Shown here one piece after another: positions 5,814 through 12,923 of a stretch of DNA of 13,257 bases. The first letter of the stretch is position 1. Every line of letters starts with the position of its first letter. This DNA is from an uncultured Bacteroidota bacterium (lineage in GTDB: Bacteria > Bacteroidota > Bacteroidia > Flavobacteriales > Flavobacteriaceae). The notes beneath the pieces were generated by a model that worked only from the letters and a program-made list of their open reading frames with translations, made no database searches and had not been told where the DNA came from. The stretch spans positions 1 through 13,257 of the forward strand of contig CAIXNQ010000073.1 of assembly GCA_903920835.1 (NCBI GenBank), given 5' to 3'. A program made the position numbers and the translations under genes.

Positions 5814-7250
5814 ATGGTTTTTAATTCGCTTAGTTTTGCTTTTTTCCTGCCGCTAGTTTTTGGTTGCTATTGGTTTTTAACACCCAAAAGGATTGGTTTG
5901 CAAAACGCATTATTGTTAGTTGCGAGCTATTTTTTCTATGCCTGTTGGGACTATCGGTTTTTGTTTTTGCTCATTTTCTCAACAGCTCTTGATTATTTTG
6001 CAGCCCAAAAAATTTCAAATTCAAGTACACTTCAAACTCAAAAACGATGGCTTTGGTGCAGCATTATTATCAATTTAGGATTTTTAGGCATCTTTAAATA
6101 TTACAATTTCTTTGTAGGCTCTTTTGCCGAATTACTTGCGCATTTTCATTTCAAAACTTCTTTTCAAACACTTTCAATCGTCTTGCCCATCGGGATTTCT
6201 TTCTATACTTTTCATGGACTTTCTTACATTATAGATGTGTTTTACAAACGAATTTCTCCCGAAAAAAACATTGTTGATTACAGTCTTTTTGTAAGTTTTT
6301 TTCCGCTTTTGGTTGCTGGTCCAATAGAAAGAGCCACGCATTTACTGCCTCAAATTAAGAAAGAACGATCGTTGAGCCCAAGCGATTTTACCGACGGATT
6401 GAAACAAATACTCTGGGGATTGTTCAAAAAAATGGTCGTTGCCGACAGTTGCGCCATTTATGCCAATCAAATTTTTAATAATGCTACCGACTTTAGCGGA
6501 AGCACATTGCTTCTGGGAGCCGTTTTGTTTACATTTCAAATTTATGGGGACTTTTCTGGTTACTCAGACATCGCACTAGGGACGGCACGATTGTTTGGTT
6601 TTGAACTGTTGCAGAATTTCAAATTCCCTTATTTTTCAAGAGATATTGCTGAGTTTTGGCGGCGTTGGCACATTTCGTTATCGTCCTGGTTTAAAGATTA
6701 TGTCTATATTCCGCTTGGTGGGTCAAAAGGGTCTAAAACAAAACAAATTCGTAATGTTTTAATCATATTTTTATTAAGCGGATTGTGGCACGGCGCAAGT
6801 TGGAACTTCGTGATTTGGGGATTGCTAAATGCACTTTATTTCATTCCGCTATTGGTTTTTAATCGCAACAGAAATCATTTAGAAATCGTTGCCAGCAATA
6901 CTTTTCTTCCTTCGTTAAAAGAATCGCTTCAAATTACAGTCACTTTTTGCCTGACCGTTTTGGCTTGGATTTTTTTTAGAAGTGCTTCGGTGGGTCAAGC
7001 TATTGGAATCATTCAAAACATCTTTTCGGAATCATTATTTACAATACCGAACATTAAACCGAAATATACTATTTTAATGGTATTGGTTTTTATTGTTATG
7101 GAATGGCTCGGTCGAAAAAACAACTATGCGATTGCTTCCTTTTTTGGTTCAAATCCAGCTTGGGTGCGCTGGATGTTCTATTACCTATTAGCTTTTTCAA
7201 TTCTTTATTGCAGCGGAAGTGATCAACAATTTATTTATTTTCAATTTTAG
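5814..7250 (+). CDS. MBOAT-family membrane O-acyltransferase (AlgI/DltB-like)
   Basis: 478 residues, polytopic membrane protein. MBOAT enzymes pass an acyl group, usually acetyl, across the membrane to an extracytoplasmic glycan or polymer. The N-terminal MVFNSLSFAFFLPLVFGCYW and the YFFYACWDYRFLFLL stretch are typical of the AlgI branch. Key motifs: PIGISFYTFHGLSYIIDV (125-142), FFPLLVAGPIERA (162-174), QIYGDFSGYSDIALG (242-256), EFWRRWHISLSSWFKDYVYI (280-299) with conserved His286, and LSGLWHGASWNFVIWG (321-336) with the invariant catalytic His326. Length matches the AlgI/PatA class. It starts one base after the flippase stop, and the next gene encodes an SGNH protein, the usual partner arrangement. 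All expected catalytic residues are present. The acyl donor and glycan target are inferred only from family. Confidence 0.92.
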   Translation: MVFNSLSFAFFLPLVFGCYWFLTPKRIGLQNALLLVASYFFYACWDYRFLFLLIFSTALDYFAAQKISNSSTLQTQKRWLWCSIIINLGFLGIFKYYNFFVGSFAELLAHFHFKTSFQTLSIVLPIGISFYTFHGLSYIIDVFYKRISPEKNIVDYSLFVSFFPLLVAGPIERATHLLPQIKKERSLSPSDFTDGLKQILWGLFKKMVVADSCAIYANQIFNNATDFSGSTLLLGAVLFTFQIYGDFSGYSDIALGTARLFGFELLQNFKFPYFSRDIAEFWRRWHISLSSWFKDYVYIPLGGSKGSKTKQIRNVLIIFLLSGLWHGASWNFVIWGLLNALYFIPLLVFNRNRNHLEIVASNTFLPSLKESLQITVTFCLTVLAWIFFRSASVGQAIGIIQNIFSESLFTIPNIKPKYTILMVLVFIVMEWLGRKNNYAIASFFGSNPAWVRWMFYYLLAFSILYCSGSDQQFIYFQF

Positions 7251-7255
7251 AAGTA

Positions 7256-8179
7256 ATGAAAAAAGTATTGTTTAGATTAGTTCTGTTTGCTGTTCCGATG
7301 CTACTACTTTGGAGTTGTTTGGAAGCTTTTTATAGAATTGTCCCAAATAATTACACACAAAAACAGGATTATTTGCAGACCCATTCCAACCAAATTGAAA
7401 CTTTATTGTTTGGCGATTCGCATTGTTTTTATGGACTAAACCCTGATTATTTTGACAGCAAGACGTTCAATTATTCCAATGTTAGTCAAACTATTTATTT
7501 TGACCAGTTGCTTTTAGAAAAATATTTACCTCAATTGCCCAAACTCAAACAAGTTGTTTTTTGTATTGAATATACCAATTTGAGCCAGCAAGACAACACG
7601 CAAGACGATGTTTGGCGTAAATATTATTACCAATATTATATGAACTTAAACGTGCCGATAGTTTCTAATTGGTCACCAAAAAAATATAGTTTGGCGTTGA
7701 CCCAACCACTCGATCGGAATTTGAATTTGGTAGTTAAGTATTACAAAATAGGAACTATTTTAGATTGCAACCCGAATGGTTGGGGCAATAATTATTTAAA
7801 AAAAGACAGAATCGAACCACAACTTGTCTCCAAGCAACGCGCCCAAGCACAAGAAGACGGCTCAACAGATTTTAGTTTAAATTTATCTCGATTGCAGCAA
7901 TGTATTGATGCCTGCAAAGCCCGAAATATAAAAGTATTAATTGTTTCGATGCCACAAACGCAGCTTTACACCAGTTATTTAAACCCAAAAAAACTCAAAG
8001 CTATTTATAAAAGTTGCCGTCAATTGGCAATTTTGAATCCAAATAATGTGCGCTATCTCAACCTGTTTGAAGACCGCCGATTTGAAGACCAAGATTTTTA
8101 TGATTCCGATCATTTGAATGAAGTTGGCGCTGCAAAATGTTCTAGAGTTGTTAATGTGGCTTTGCAAAAAAGTTGGTAA
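7256..8179 (+). CDS. Membrane-anchored SGNH-hydrolase-like protein, probable MBOAT partner
   Basis: 307 residues. The N-terminal hydrophobic segment (KKVLFRLVLFAVPMLLLWSC) looks like an uncleaved signal anchor, placing the rest in the periplasm. TLLFGDSHCFYGLNP contains the SGNH block I nucleophile motif (GDSH, Ser55), and DFYDSDHLNEVGA near the C-terminus contains the block V acid and base (Asp283-x-x-His286). The middle (VFCIEYTNLSQQDN; KVLIVSMPQTQLY) fits an alpha/beta SGNH core. Proteins of this kind next to an MBOAT gene act as the second transferase (compare AlgJ/AlgX, PatB, DltD), moving the acyl group onto the polymer; some instead remove it. Last gene of the operon, 5 bp after the MBOAT stop. 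No clear intrinsic terminator is seen in the 55-bp gap to the convergent gene. Confidence 0.82.
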   Translation: MKKVLFRLVLFAVPMLLLWSCLEAFYRIVPNNYTQKQDYLQTHSNQIETLLFGDSHCFYGLNPDYFDSKTFNYSNVSQTIYFDQLLLEKYLPQLPKLKQVVFCIEYTNLSQQDNTQDDVWRKYYYQYYMNLNVPIVSNWSPKKYSLALTQPLDRNLNLVVKYYKIGTILDCNPNGWGNNYLKKDRIEPQLVSKQRAQAQEDGSTDFSLNLSRLQQCIDACKARNIKVLIVSMPQTQLYTSYLNPKKLKAIYKSCRQLAILNPNNVRYLNLFEDRRFEDQDFYDSDHLNEVGAAKCSRVVNVALQKSW

Positions 8180-8234
8180 TTTCATTGAATTCGTAGAGAA
8201 AACATTTTTAACTACATCATCCAAAGTTTCATTT

Positions 8235-9191
8235 TCACTCAAAAACAACTTTACTTTCTTCGGCAGTAACGGTCATTTGAATCGTTCTTCCCATGATTAA
8301 TGCGCGATTGTCTTGAATGTGTCCCGCTGGGAAGTTGTAAATAATAGGAATGGTCAAGTCTTTCGTTGCTTCTTCTATAATTTCAAATGCGTTTTTGCCC
8401 CACGGAATATCATTGTCGTTCATTTTGGTCATGCCGCCGACGATAATTCCTTTTAAACTTGACAGGCAACCGTTGCGTTTTAAATTCATCATCATTCGGT
8501 CAACGTGATAGAGGTATTCGTCTAAATCTTCTAAAAACAGAATTTTATCTTGACAATCTACCGCCGACGAAGAACCCAACAAACTGTATAAAATCGACAA
8601 ATTGCCGCCCACAAGTTCGCCTCTTGCAGTTCCCAAATGATTAATGGCATCGCAAGTCATGGTGTAACTTAACGGCTCTCCAAACAAAGCGGTGCATAAT
8701 GAAGCCTTGGCTTGTTCGGTAGCTCTAGCCACACTAACGGGCATGATGGCGTGAATAGATTCTATTCCCATTCGGTTTAAATGACTGTGCAAAACCGTAA
8801 CGTCGCTAAACCCAATCACCCACTTTGGGTGTTGTTTAAACCTGCTGAAATCAAGTCGGTCAATAATCCGAACGGTGCCATAACCCCCTCGAACGCACCA
8901 AATCGCTTTGATGTTTGGATTGTCCATTTGGGTCTGAAAATCGGCAGCACGTTCTTCATCATTCCCTGCAAGCTGATGAAAATTGAGCCCAATGGTTTTC
9001 CCTAAAACCACTTCAAGTCCCCACGAATGGAGCAAATCGATGGTGGGTTTCAAGTTGTCTTCAAGGTTTTTTCGGGCTGTTGAAACAATCACTACCGTAT
9101 CACCTTTCTGTAAATAGGGCGGTGTAATCATTTGGGGTTGGGCGTAAGAATTCATAAAAAGTAATATCAATAAGTAACGTGCTTTTTGCAT
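8235..9191 (-). CDS. Exported LD-carboxypeptidase, peptidase family S66
   Basis: 318 residues. S66 enzymes remove the terminal D-alanine from peptidoglycan tetrapeptides during wall recycling. MQKARYLLILLFMNSYAQPQ looks like a signal peptide with probable cleavage after SYA; the mature protein then starts with MITPPYLQKGDTVVIVSTAR, the usual S66 N-terminus. The nucleophile elbow is GFSDVT (Ser129), preceded by CVRGGYGTVRIIDRLD; the Glu of the triad is in ILFLEDLDEYLYHVDRM (Glu221) and the His in FPAGHIQDN (His291). The N-/C-terminal split with GELVGGNLSIL at about 191-201 is typical. The best-studied members are cytoplasmic, so an exported form would act on periplasmic muropeptides. A later Met (residue 21) would remove the signal peptide, but the first start also fits the promoter core just upstream. 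Convergent with the glycan operon, divergent from metG. Confidence 0.92.
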   Translation of the reverse strand: MQKARYLLILLFMNSYAQPQMITPPYLQKGDTVVIVSTARKNLEDNLKPTIDLLHSWGLEVVLGKTIGLNFHQLAGNDEERAADFQTQMDNPNIKAIWCVRGGYGTVRIIDRLDFSRFKQHPKWVIGFSDVTVLHSHLNRMGIESIHAIMPVSVARATEQAKASLCTALFGEPLSYTMTCDAINHLGTARGELVGGNLSILYSLLGSSSAVDCQDKILFLEDLDEYLYHVDRMMMNLKRNGCLSSLKGIIVGGMTKMNDNDIPWGKNAFEIIEEATKDLTIPIIYNFPAGHIQDNRALIMGRTIQMTVTAEESKVVFE

Positions 9192-9215
9192 AAAAACGAT
9201 TATCTAAATCACAAG

Positions 9216-9223
9216 CAAAAATA
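9216..9223 (-). promoter_or_regulatory. Candidate -7 element for the S66 peptidase gene
   Basis: On the minus strand TATTTTTG fits TAnnTTTG and lies 24 bp before the start codon at 9191, giving a short leader. No well-spaced TTG is found upstream of it, so only the -7 part is claimed. Confidence 0.35.
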
Positions 9224-9291
9224 TATAAACAAATGAATTAGCCGACTAAACTTGTACAAAATATCCTAAAACACAATACGCTATCATCAAA

Positions 9292-9325
9292 TTGCAATTC
9301 ACATATAAAAAAAGTCTTATTTTTG
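9292..9325 (+). promoter_or_regulatory. Candidate metG promoter
   Basis: TTG at 9292-9294 and TATTTTTG at 9318-9325 are separated by 23 nt, the upper end of the range known for flavobacterial TTG/TAnnTTTG promoters. The start codon is 35 bp downstream of the -7 element. The leader is short and A-rich (CATTTAAACAAGAGC) without a strong Shine-Dalgarno. Confidence 0.5.
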
Positions 9326-9360
9326 CCCAATATCCCATTTAAACAAGAGCATACACCAAA

Positions 9361-11424
9361 ATGAAACTAGAAAACCCAAAAAGATATACCATCACCGCTG
9401 CGCTACCTTACACTAACGGACCAATTCATATTGGGCACTTAGCAGGTGTTTATGTGCCAGCCGATATTTATTCGAGATACTTACGATTGCAAGGCAAAGA
9501 AGTTGCATTTATTTGTGGCAGCGACGAGCACGGCGTAGCAATTTCGATGAAAGCCAAGAAAGAAGGCATCACGCCACAACAAGTTATTGATAAATATGAC
9601 GCCATCATTCGGCAATCATTCATAGATTTTGGTATTTCGTTTGATAATTATTCTCGAACTTCGTCTGAAATTCACCATCAAACGGCGTCTGGTTTCTTTA
9701 AAAAAATGTATGACAACAATGATTTTATTGAAGAAACCACAGCCCAATTATATGACGCCAAAGCAAATCAATTCTTAGCCGATAGATTTGTGGTCGGCAC
9801 TTGCCCCAAATGCGATAACCCCGAGGCCTATGGCGACCAATGCGAAAAATGTGGTTCGACATTAAATGCAACTGATTTAATCAATCCAAAATCGACAATT
9901 ACTGGCGAAACTCCAGTTTTGAAAGAAACAAAACACTGGTTCTTACCGCTCGATCGTTATCAAGATTTCTTGACCAATTGGATTTTAGTAGAACATGCCA
10001 AAGATTGGAAAACCAACGTGCTCGGACAGGTAAAATCTTGGCTCGATGACGGACTAAAACCCCGTGCTGTAACTCGTGATTTAGACTGGGGAATTGATGT
10101 TCCTGTTGCTGGAGCTGAGGGCAAAAAACTCTATGTTTGGTTTGACGCACCTATTGGCTACATCTCTTCGACCATTGAGTGGGCAAAAAGAAAAAACATT
10201 GATTGGGAACCCTTCTGGAAAGATTCCGAAACCAAACTGGTTCATTTTATTGGCAAAGACAATATTGTTTTTCATTGCATAATTTTCCCTGCGATGCTCA
10301 AAGCCGAAGGCACCTATATTTTGCCCGACAATGTTCCAGCCAACGAGTTTTTAAATCTCGAAGGCAACAAACTTTCAACTTCAAAGAATTGGGCGGTTTG
10401 GCTGCATGAATATCTTATAGATTTTCCAGAAAAGCAAGATGTGCTTCGTTACGCATTAACTGCAAATGCGCCCGAAACCAAAGACAACGACTTTACGTGG
10501 AAAGATTTTCAGGCAAGAAATAACAATGAACTGGCGGCAATTTTTGGGAATTTTATCAACAGAGTGGTGGTGTTGACCCATAAATATTATGACGGAATAG
10601 TGCCGCAACCCAATCCGTTTTCAGCAATTGACCTTCAAACATTGACCGATTTAAAAGCGTTCCCGGCTATTATTTCGGCTTCAATAGAACGCTATAGATT
10701 TAGAGAAGCACAGTCAGAATTAATGAACGTTGCCCGACTCGGAAACAAATATCTCGCAGACGAAGAGCCTTGGAAAATAATTAAAACCAACCCCGAGCGT
10801 GTGCAAACCCAAATGTATGTTGCCTTGCAAATTGCAGCAGCTTTGCGAATATTATCAGAACCGTTTTTGCCGTTTACCGCTTGCAAATTGTCGGGCATTC
10901 TAAAAACCGACCTCAACTTGACTTGGAATGACGTGAGCGAGAAATCCGATTTGCTTTTGGAAGGTCAACAAATTGGAACAGCCGAAATACTTTTTGCACA
11001 AATAGACGACACTGAAATTCAAAAACAAATAGACAAATTGGAAGCTACAAAAACCGCAAACCAATTAGAAAACGCCATTGTCGAACCACAAAAAGACACT
11101 GCTACATTTGAAGATTTTTCAAAAATAGACCTTCGGGTAGGCACTATCATCGAGGCAGAGAAAATGCCCAAAGCCAATAAATTATTGGTCCTAAAAGTTG
11201 ACACCGGAATAGACATCAGAACGATAGTTTCTGGCATCGCCGAACATTTTTCGCCCGAAGAAGTCATCGGGAAACAAGTAACTGTGCTAGTAAACCTAGC
11301 TCCCAGAGCACTTCGCGGCGTTGAAAGCCAAGGAATGTTACTCCTCGCCAATGATGCCAACGGCAAGTTAGTCTTCGTTAATCCAGATAATTCAGGGGTG
11401 AATAACGGGGCGGTGATTAGTTAG
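9361..11424 (+). CDS. metG: Methionyl-tRNA synthetase with C-terminal tRNA-binding domain
   Basis: 687 residues; charges tRNA-Met, including the initiator, with methionine in the cytoplasm. Class I signature HIGH at 23-26 (PIHIGHLAGVYVPADIYSRY) and the KMSKS-loop counterpart KLSTSK at 337-342. The zinc-binding knuckle has four cysteines (CPKC at 148-151 and CEKC at 161-164). Methionine-pocket elements include AALPYTNG at 13-20 and CGSDEHG at 52-58. The anticodon-binding helical domain spans about 360-550 (DVLRYALTANAPETKDNDFTW; RYRFREAQSELMNVARLGNKYL). A charged linker (about 550-575) leads to a Trbp111/EMAP-II-type OB domain at about 580-687 (FEDFSKIDLRVGTIIEAEKM; LAPRALRGVESQGMLL), which aids dimerisation and tRNA binding. 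All key residues are present. The stop codon lies inside the first degenerate unit of the downstream 14-bp repeats. Confidence 0.98.
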   Translation: MKLENPKRYTITAALPYTNGPIHIGHLAGVYVPADIYSRYLRLQGKEVAFICGSDEHGVAISMKAKKEGITPQQVIDKYDAIIRQSFIDFGISFDNYSRTSSEIHHQTASGFFKKMYDNNDFIEETTAQLYDAKANQFLADRFVVGTCPKCDNPEAYGDQCEKCGSTLNATDLINPKSTITGETPVLKETKHWFLPLDRYQDFLTNWILVEHAKDWKTNVLGQVKSWLDDGLKPRAVTRDLDWGIDVPVAGAEGKKLYVWFDAPIGYISSTIEWAKRKNIDWEPFWKDSETKLVHFIGKDNIVFHCIIFPAMLKAEGTYILPDNVPANEFLNLEGNKLSTSKNWAVWLHEYLIDFPEKQDVLRYALTANAPETKDNDFTWKDFQARNNNELAAIFGNFINRVVVLTHKYYDGIVPQPNPFSAIDLQTLTDLKAFPAIISASIERYRFREAQSELMNVARLGNKYLADEEPWKIIKTNPERVQTQMYVALQIAAALRILSEPFLPFTACKLSGILKTDLNLTWNDVSEKSDLLLEGQQIGTAEILFAQIDDTEIQKQIDKLEATKTANQLENAIVEPQKDTATFEDFSKIDLRVGTIIEAEKMPKANKLLVLKVDTGIDIRTIVSGIAEHFSPEEVIGKQVTVLVNLAPRALRGVESQGMLLLANDANGKLVFVNPDNSGVNNGAVIS

Positions 11425-11499
11425 GTGTTAGGGTTTAGGTGATAGGGTTTAGGTGGTAGGTATTAGGTGGTGGGTTTTAGGTATTAGGTTATAGGAGGG
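11416..11499 (+). repeat. 14-bp degenerate G-rich tandem repeats at the metG 3' end
   Basis: Units start at about 11416, 11430, 11444, 11458, 11472 and 11486. AGGGTTTAGGTG is exact in the second and third; the others drift but keep the TTAGG-like core. Each unit looks like two heptamers around TTAGGTG. The plus strand has no C at all from 11412 to 11530 (119 nt), so the tract is strongly strand-asymmetric. It includes several GG and GGG tracts. The first unit overlaps the metG stop codon. Confidence 0.75.
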
Positions 11500-11668
11500 T
11501 AGTTGGATATTAGTATAATTAATAATTTAACCTTTTCAGTTCAAAAATTTTCTTGAAACCTCCCTGCACACCTACATGGAGCAATCAAGAAAAAAACGAA
11601 AAAAAACAATTCCTCTGTCGAATTTCCAAGTCTTAAATATATTGTAAAGCAAACGCTGGCATTGGGTC
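11500..11668. other. Non-coding stretch after metG
   Basis: No supported gene, RNA or promoter motif. It contains an A-rich segment near 11590-11610 (AAGAAAAAAACGAAAAAAAAC). Confidence 0.4.
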
Positions 11669-11702
11669 AAAAAAAACTACAACCTAAAGTTGTAGTTTTT
11701 TT
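11669..11702 (+). terminator. Intrinsic terminator hairpin (potentially bidirectional)
   Basis: ACTACAAC (11676-11683) pairs with GTTGTAGT (11689-11696) around a CTAAA loop. The stem is extended by A8 on the left and T7 on the right, so either strand shows a stem followed by a T tract. It lies 245 bp after the metG stop, so metG would have a long 3' untranslated region; it could equally end minus-strand transcripts or a small RNA. No gene is directly adjacent. Confidence 0.75.
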
Positions 11703-12000
11703 ATTGGATTAAAGACAAGAAAACCAACCCGATTTAGATTAACATTATTTGAGTAATATTATTTTATCCCGTAGGGATATAATGTTGGTAGAAAAAAAGC
11801 ACGAACCCTTTGTTTAGTCCCTTTAGGGACGATATATTTTTGCTAAATTCATTTTGTCCCTAACGGGACAAAAAACAGGAGTTGTTTTATGTAGTTACCG
11901 ACATTATATCCCTACGGGATAAAATGAGGGTTGTAAAGTTTGCAGCACTTTAAACGCATTCACGAATTAAGAGACTTCGCAGAACAATACAACCAGCAAC
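11703..12000. other. Non-coding stretch occupied mainly by the REPIN-like cluster
   Basis: Between the terminator hairpin and the DUF59 gene there is no coding sequence. The part 11761-11925 is the palindrome cluster described separately; the flanks (11703-11760, 11926-12000) show nothing recognisable. Confidence 0.5.
11761..11925. repeat. REPIN-like cluster: four TCCC...GGGA palindromes in a 25-bp inverted repeat
   Basis: 11761-11785 and 11901-11925 are perfect 25-bp reverse complements; the match continues to 11790/11896 with a single mismatch. Each arm holds a palindrome TATCCC-N3-GGGATA (11765-11779; 11907-11921). Between them are GTCCC-TTTA-GGGAC (11817-11830) and a 9-bp stem TTTTGTCCC / GGGACAAAA with a TAAC loop (11852-11873). 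In each outer arm the palindrome is followed, in its own direction, by ATAATGTYGGTA. Two such units facing inward are the arrangement of REPIN/BIME elements mobilised by REP-associated (RAYT) transposases. No transposase gene is in this window. Confidence 0.75.
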
Positions 12001-12324
12001 CTACAACATTCCGAGTTCGAGCTTGGCTTCTTCGCTCATTAAATCTTTGGTCCATGGCGGGTCGAACGTAATTTCTACCTCGCAGGATTTAACCGCGTCG
12101 ATTTTGTTGATTTTTTCTTCTACCTCTCTTGGCAATGTTTCTGCCACAGGACAGTTGGGCGAAGTGAGTGTCATCAACACTTTTACTTCGTTGTCTTCGT
12201 TAATCATTACGTCATAAATCAATCCCAGTTCATAGATGTCAACAGGAATTTCTGGGTCGTAAATGGTTTTCAATACTTTTACTACATTCTCGCCTAGGTT
12301 GATTTCGTCTTTAAATTCTTCCAT
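12001..12324 (-). CDS. DUF59 / MIP18-family Fe-S cluster assembly protein (SufT-like)
   Basis: 107 residues, cytoplasmic, full length for the single-domain form. MIP18/DUF59 proteins take part in Fe-S cluster maturation or delivery. Landmarks: the helix ENVVKVLKTIYDPEIPVDIYELGLIYD (about 12-38) with the DPEIPVDI signature and Asp23-Pro24-Glu25; VLMTLTSPNCPVAETLPREVE (about 49-69) with the conserved Cys58; and the C-terminal VEITFDPPWTKDLMSEEAK. These match the SUF-associated proteins common in Bacteroidota, which are paralogous to PaaD but lack its zinc-binding tail. It lies 179 bp downstream of sufE in the same direction, supporting a role with the SUF machinery. No promoter core was found in the gap, so it may be transcribed with sufE or from an unseen promoter. 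Confidence 0.9.
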   Translation of the reverse strand: MEEFKDEINLGENVVKVLKTIYDPEIPVDIYELGLIYDVMINEDNEVKVLMTLTSPNCPVAETLPREVEEKINKIDAVKSCEVEITFDPPWTKDLMSEEAKLELGML

Positions 12325-12368
12325 CTTTGTTGTTTTTATAATTTACAATTGTGTTTAAGGTTTTTTTC

Positions 12369-12490
12369 AGCCACAAATTTCACGAAATACACCAATTAAA
12401 TACTTTATTATTGACACAAATTTTCATTGCAAAGCAATAATTCGTGAAATGTTTACAAACTAAATTCGTGAACTTAGTGTAATTCGTGGC
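12369..12490. repeat. Degenerate inverted and direct repeats between sufE and the DUF59 gene
   Basis: The left edge GCCACAAATTTCACGAAATAC (first 20 bases from 12370) and the right edge, whose reverse complement starts GCCACGAATTACAC, share the GCCACRAATT end in opposite orientation. TTCGTG occurs three times between 12441 and 12488 in the phrases ATTCGTGAA and ATTCGTGGC, and ATTGC-AAA-GCAAT (12426-12438) is a small palindrome. Phrases of this type (CACAAATT...CACGAATT) recur as intergenic elements in Bacteroidota; here that is recollection, not a search. Confidence 0.5.
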
Positions 12491-12503
12491 AAAAAAAACA
12501 GCT

Positions 12504-12923
12504 TTAATTTTTTGCACTAAATGCCAGTGCATACATTTTTATTTGTTTTACCATCGAGACCAAACCATTGGCACGAGTGGGCGACAGATGTTCTTTCAAA
12601 CCGATTTCGTCAATAAAATTAGTATCGGCTTCCAATATAGCAGCGGCATTTTGATTAGAGAAAGCTCTAATTAATATAGCAATTATTCCTTTGGTCAAAA
12701 TTGCATCGCTGTCGGCAGTGAACACAATTTTATCATCTTCTTGTTCGGCATGTACCCAAACTTTCGACTGACATCCTGTAATGATATTGTCTTCGGTTTT
12801 GAATTTAGCATCAATGATGGGCAATGATTTTCCGAGTTCGATGATGTATTCGTATCGCTCCATCCAGTCATCAAAAAGCGCAAATTCGCTTACGATTTCA
12901 TTTTGTATTTCTTTAATTTCCAT
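12504..12923 (-). CDS. sufE: SufE-family sulfur acceptor for SufS
   Basis: 139 residues, cytoplasmic. SufE takes persulfide sulfur from the cysteine desulfurase SufS and passes it to the SufBCD scaffold. The N-terminal EIQNEIVSEFALFDDWMERYEYIIELGKSLP is the standard SufE opening. The active loop is IITGCQSKVWVHAEQ with Cys51, the same position as the acceptor cysteine in the E. coli protein. ILTKGIIAILIRAFSNQ and the C-terminal IGLKEHLSPTRANGLVSMVKQIK are also conserved family segments. All key features are present. Its start overlaps the end of the upstream gene by 11 bp, indicating translational coupling, and a DUF59 gene follows. SufS and SufBCD are expected just beyond the right edge. Confidence 0.96.
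   Translation of the reverse strand: MEIKEIQNEIVSEFALFDDWMERYEYIIELGKSLPIIDAKFKTEDNIITGCQSKVWVHAEQEDDKIVFTADSDAILTKGIIAILIRAFSNQNAAAILEADTNFIDEIGLKEHLSPTRANGLVSMVKQIKMYALAFSAKN

Noticed and set aside
11019..11366. 115-residue minus-strand frame inside metG
   Set aside because: Antisense shadow of the tRNA-binding domain of metG; no family features or promoter.
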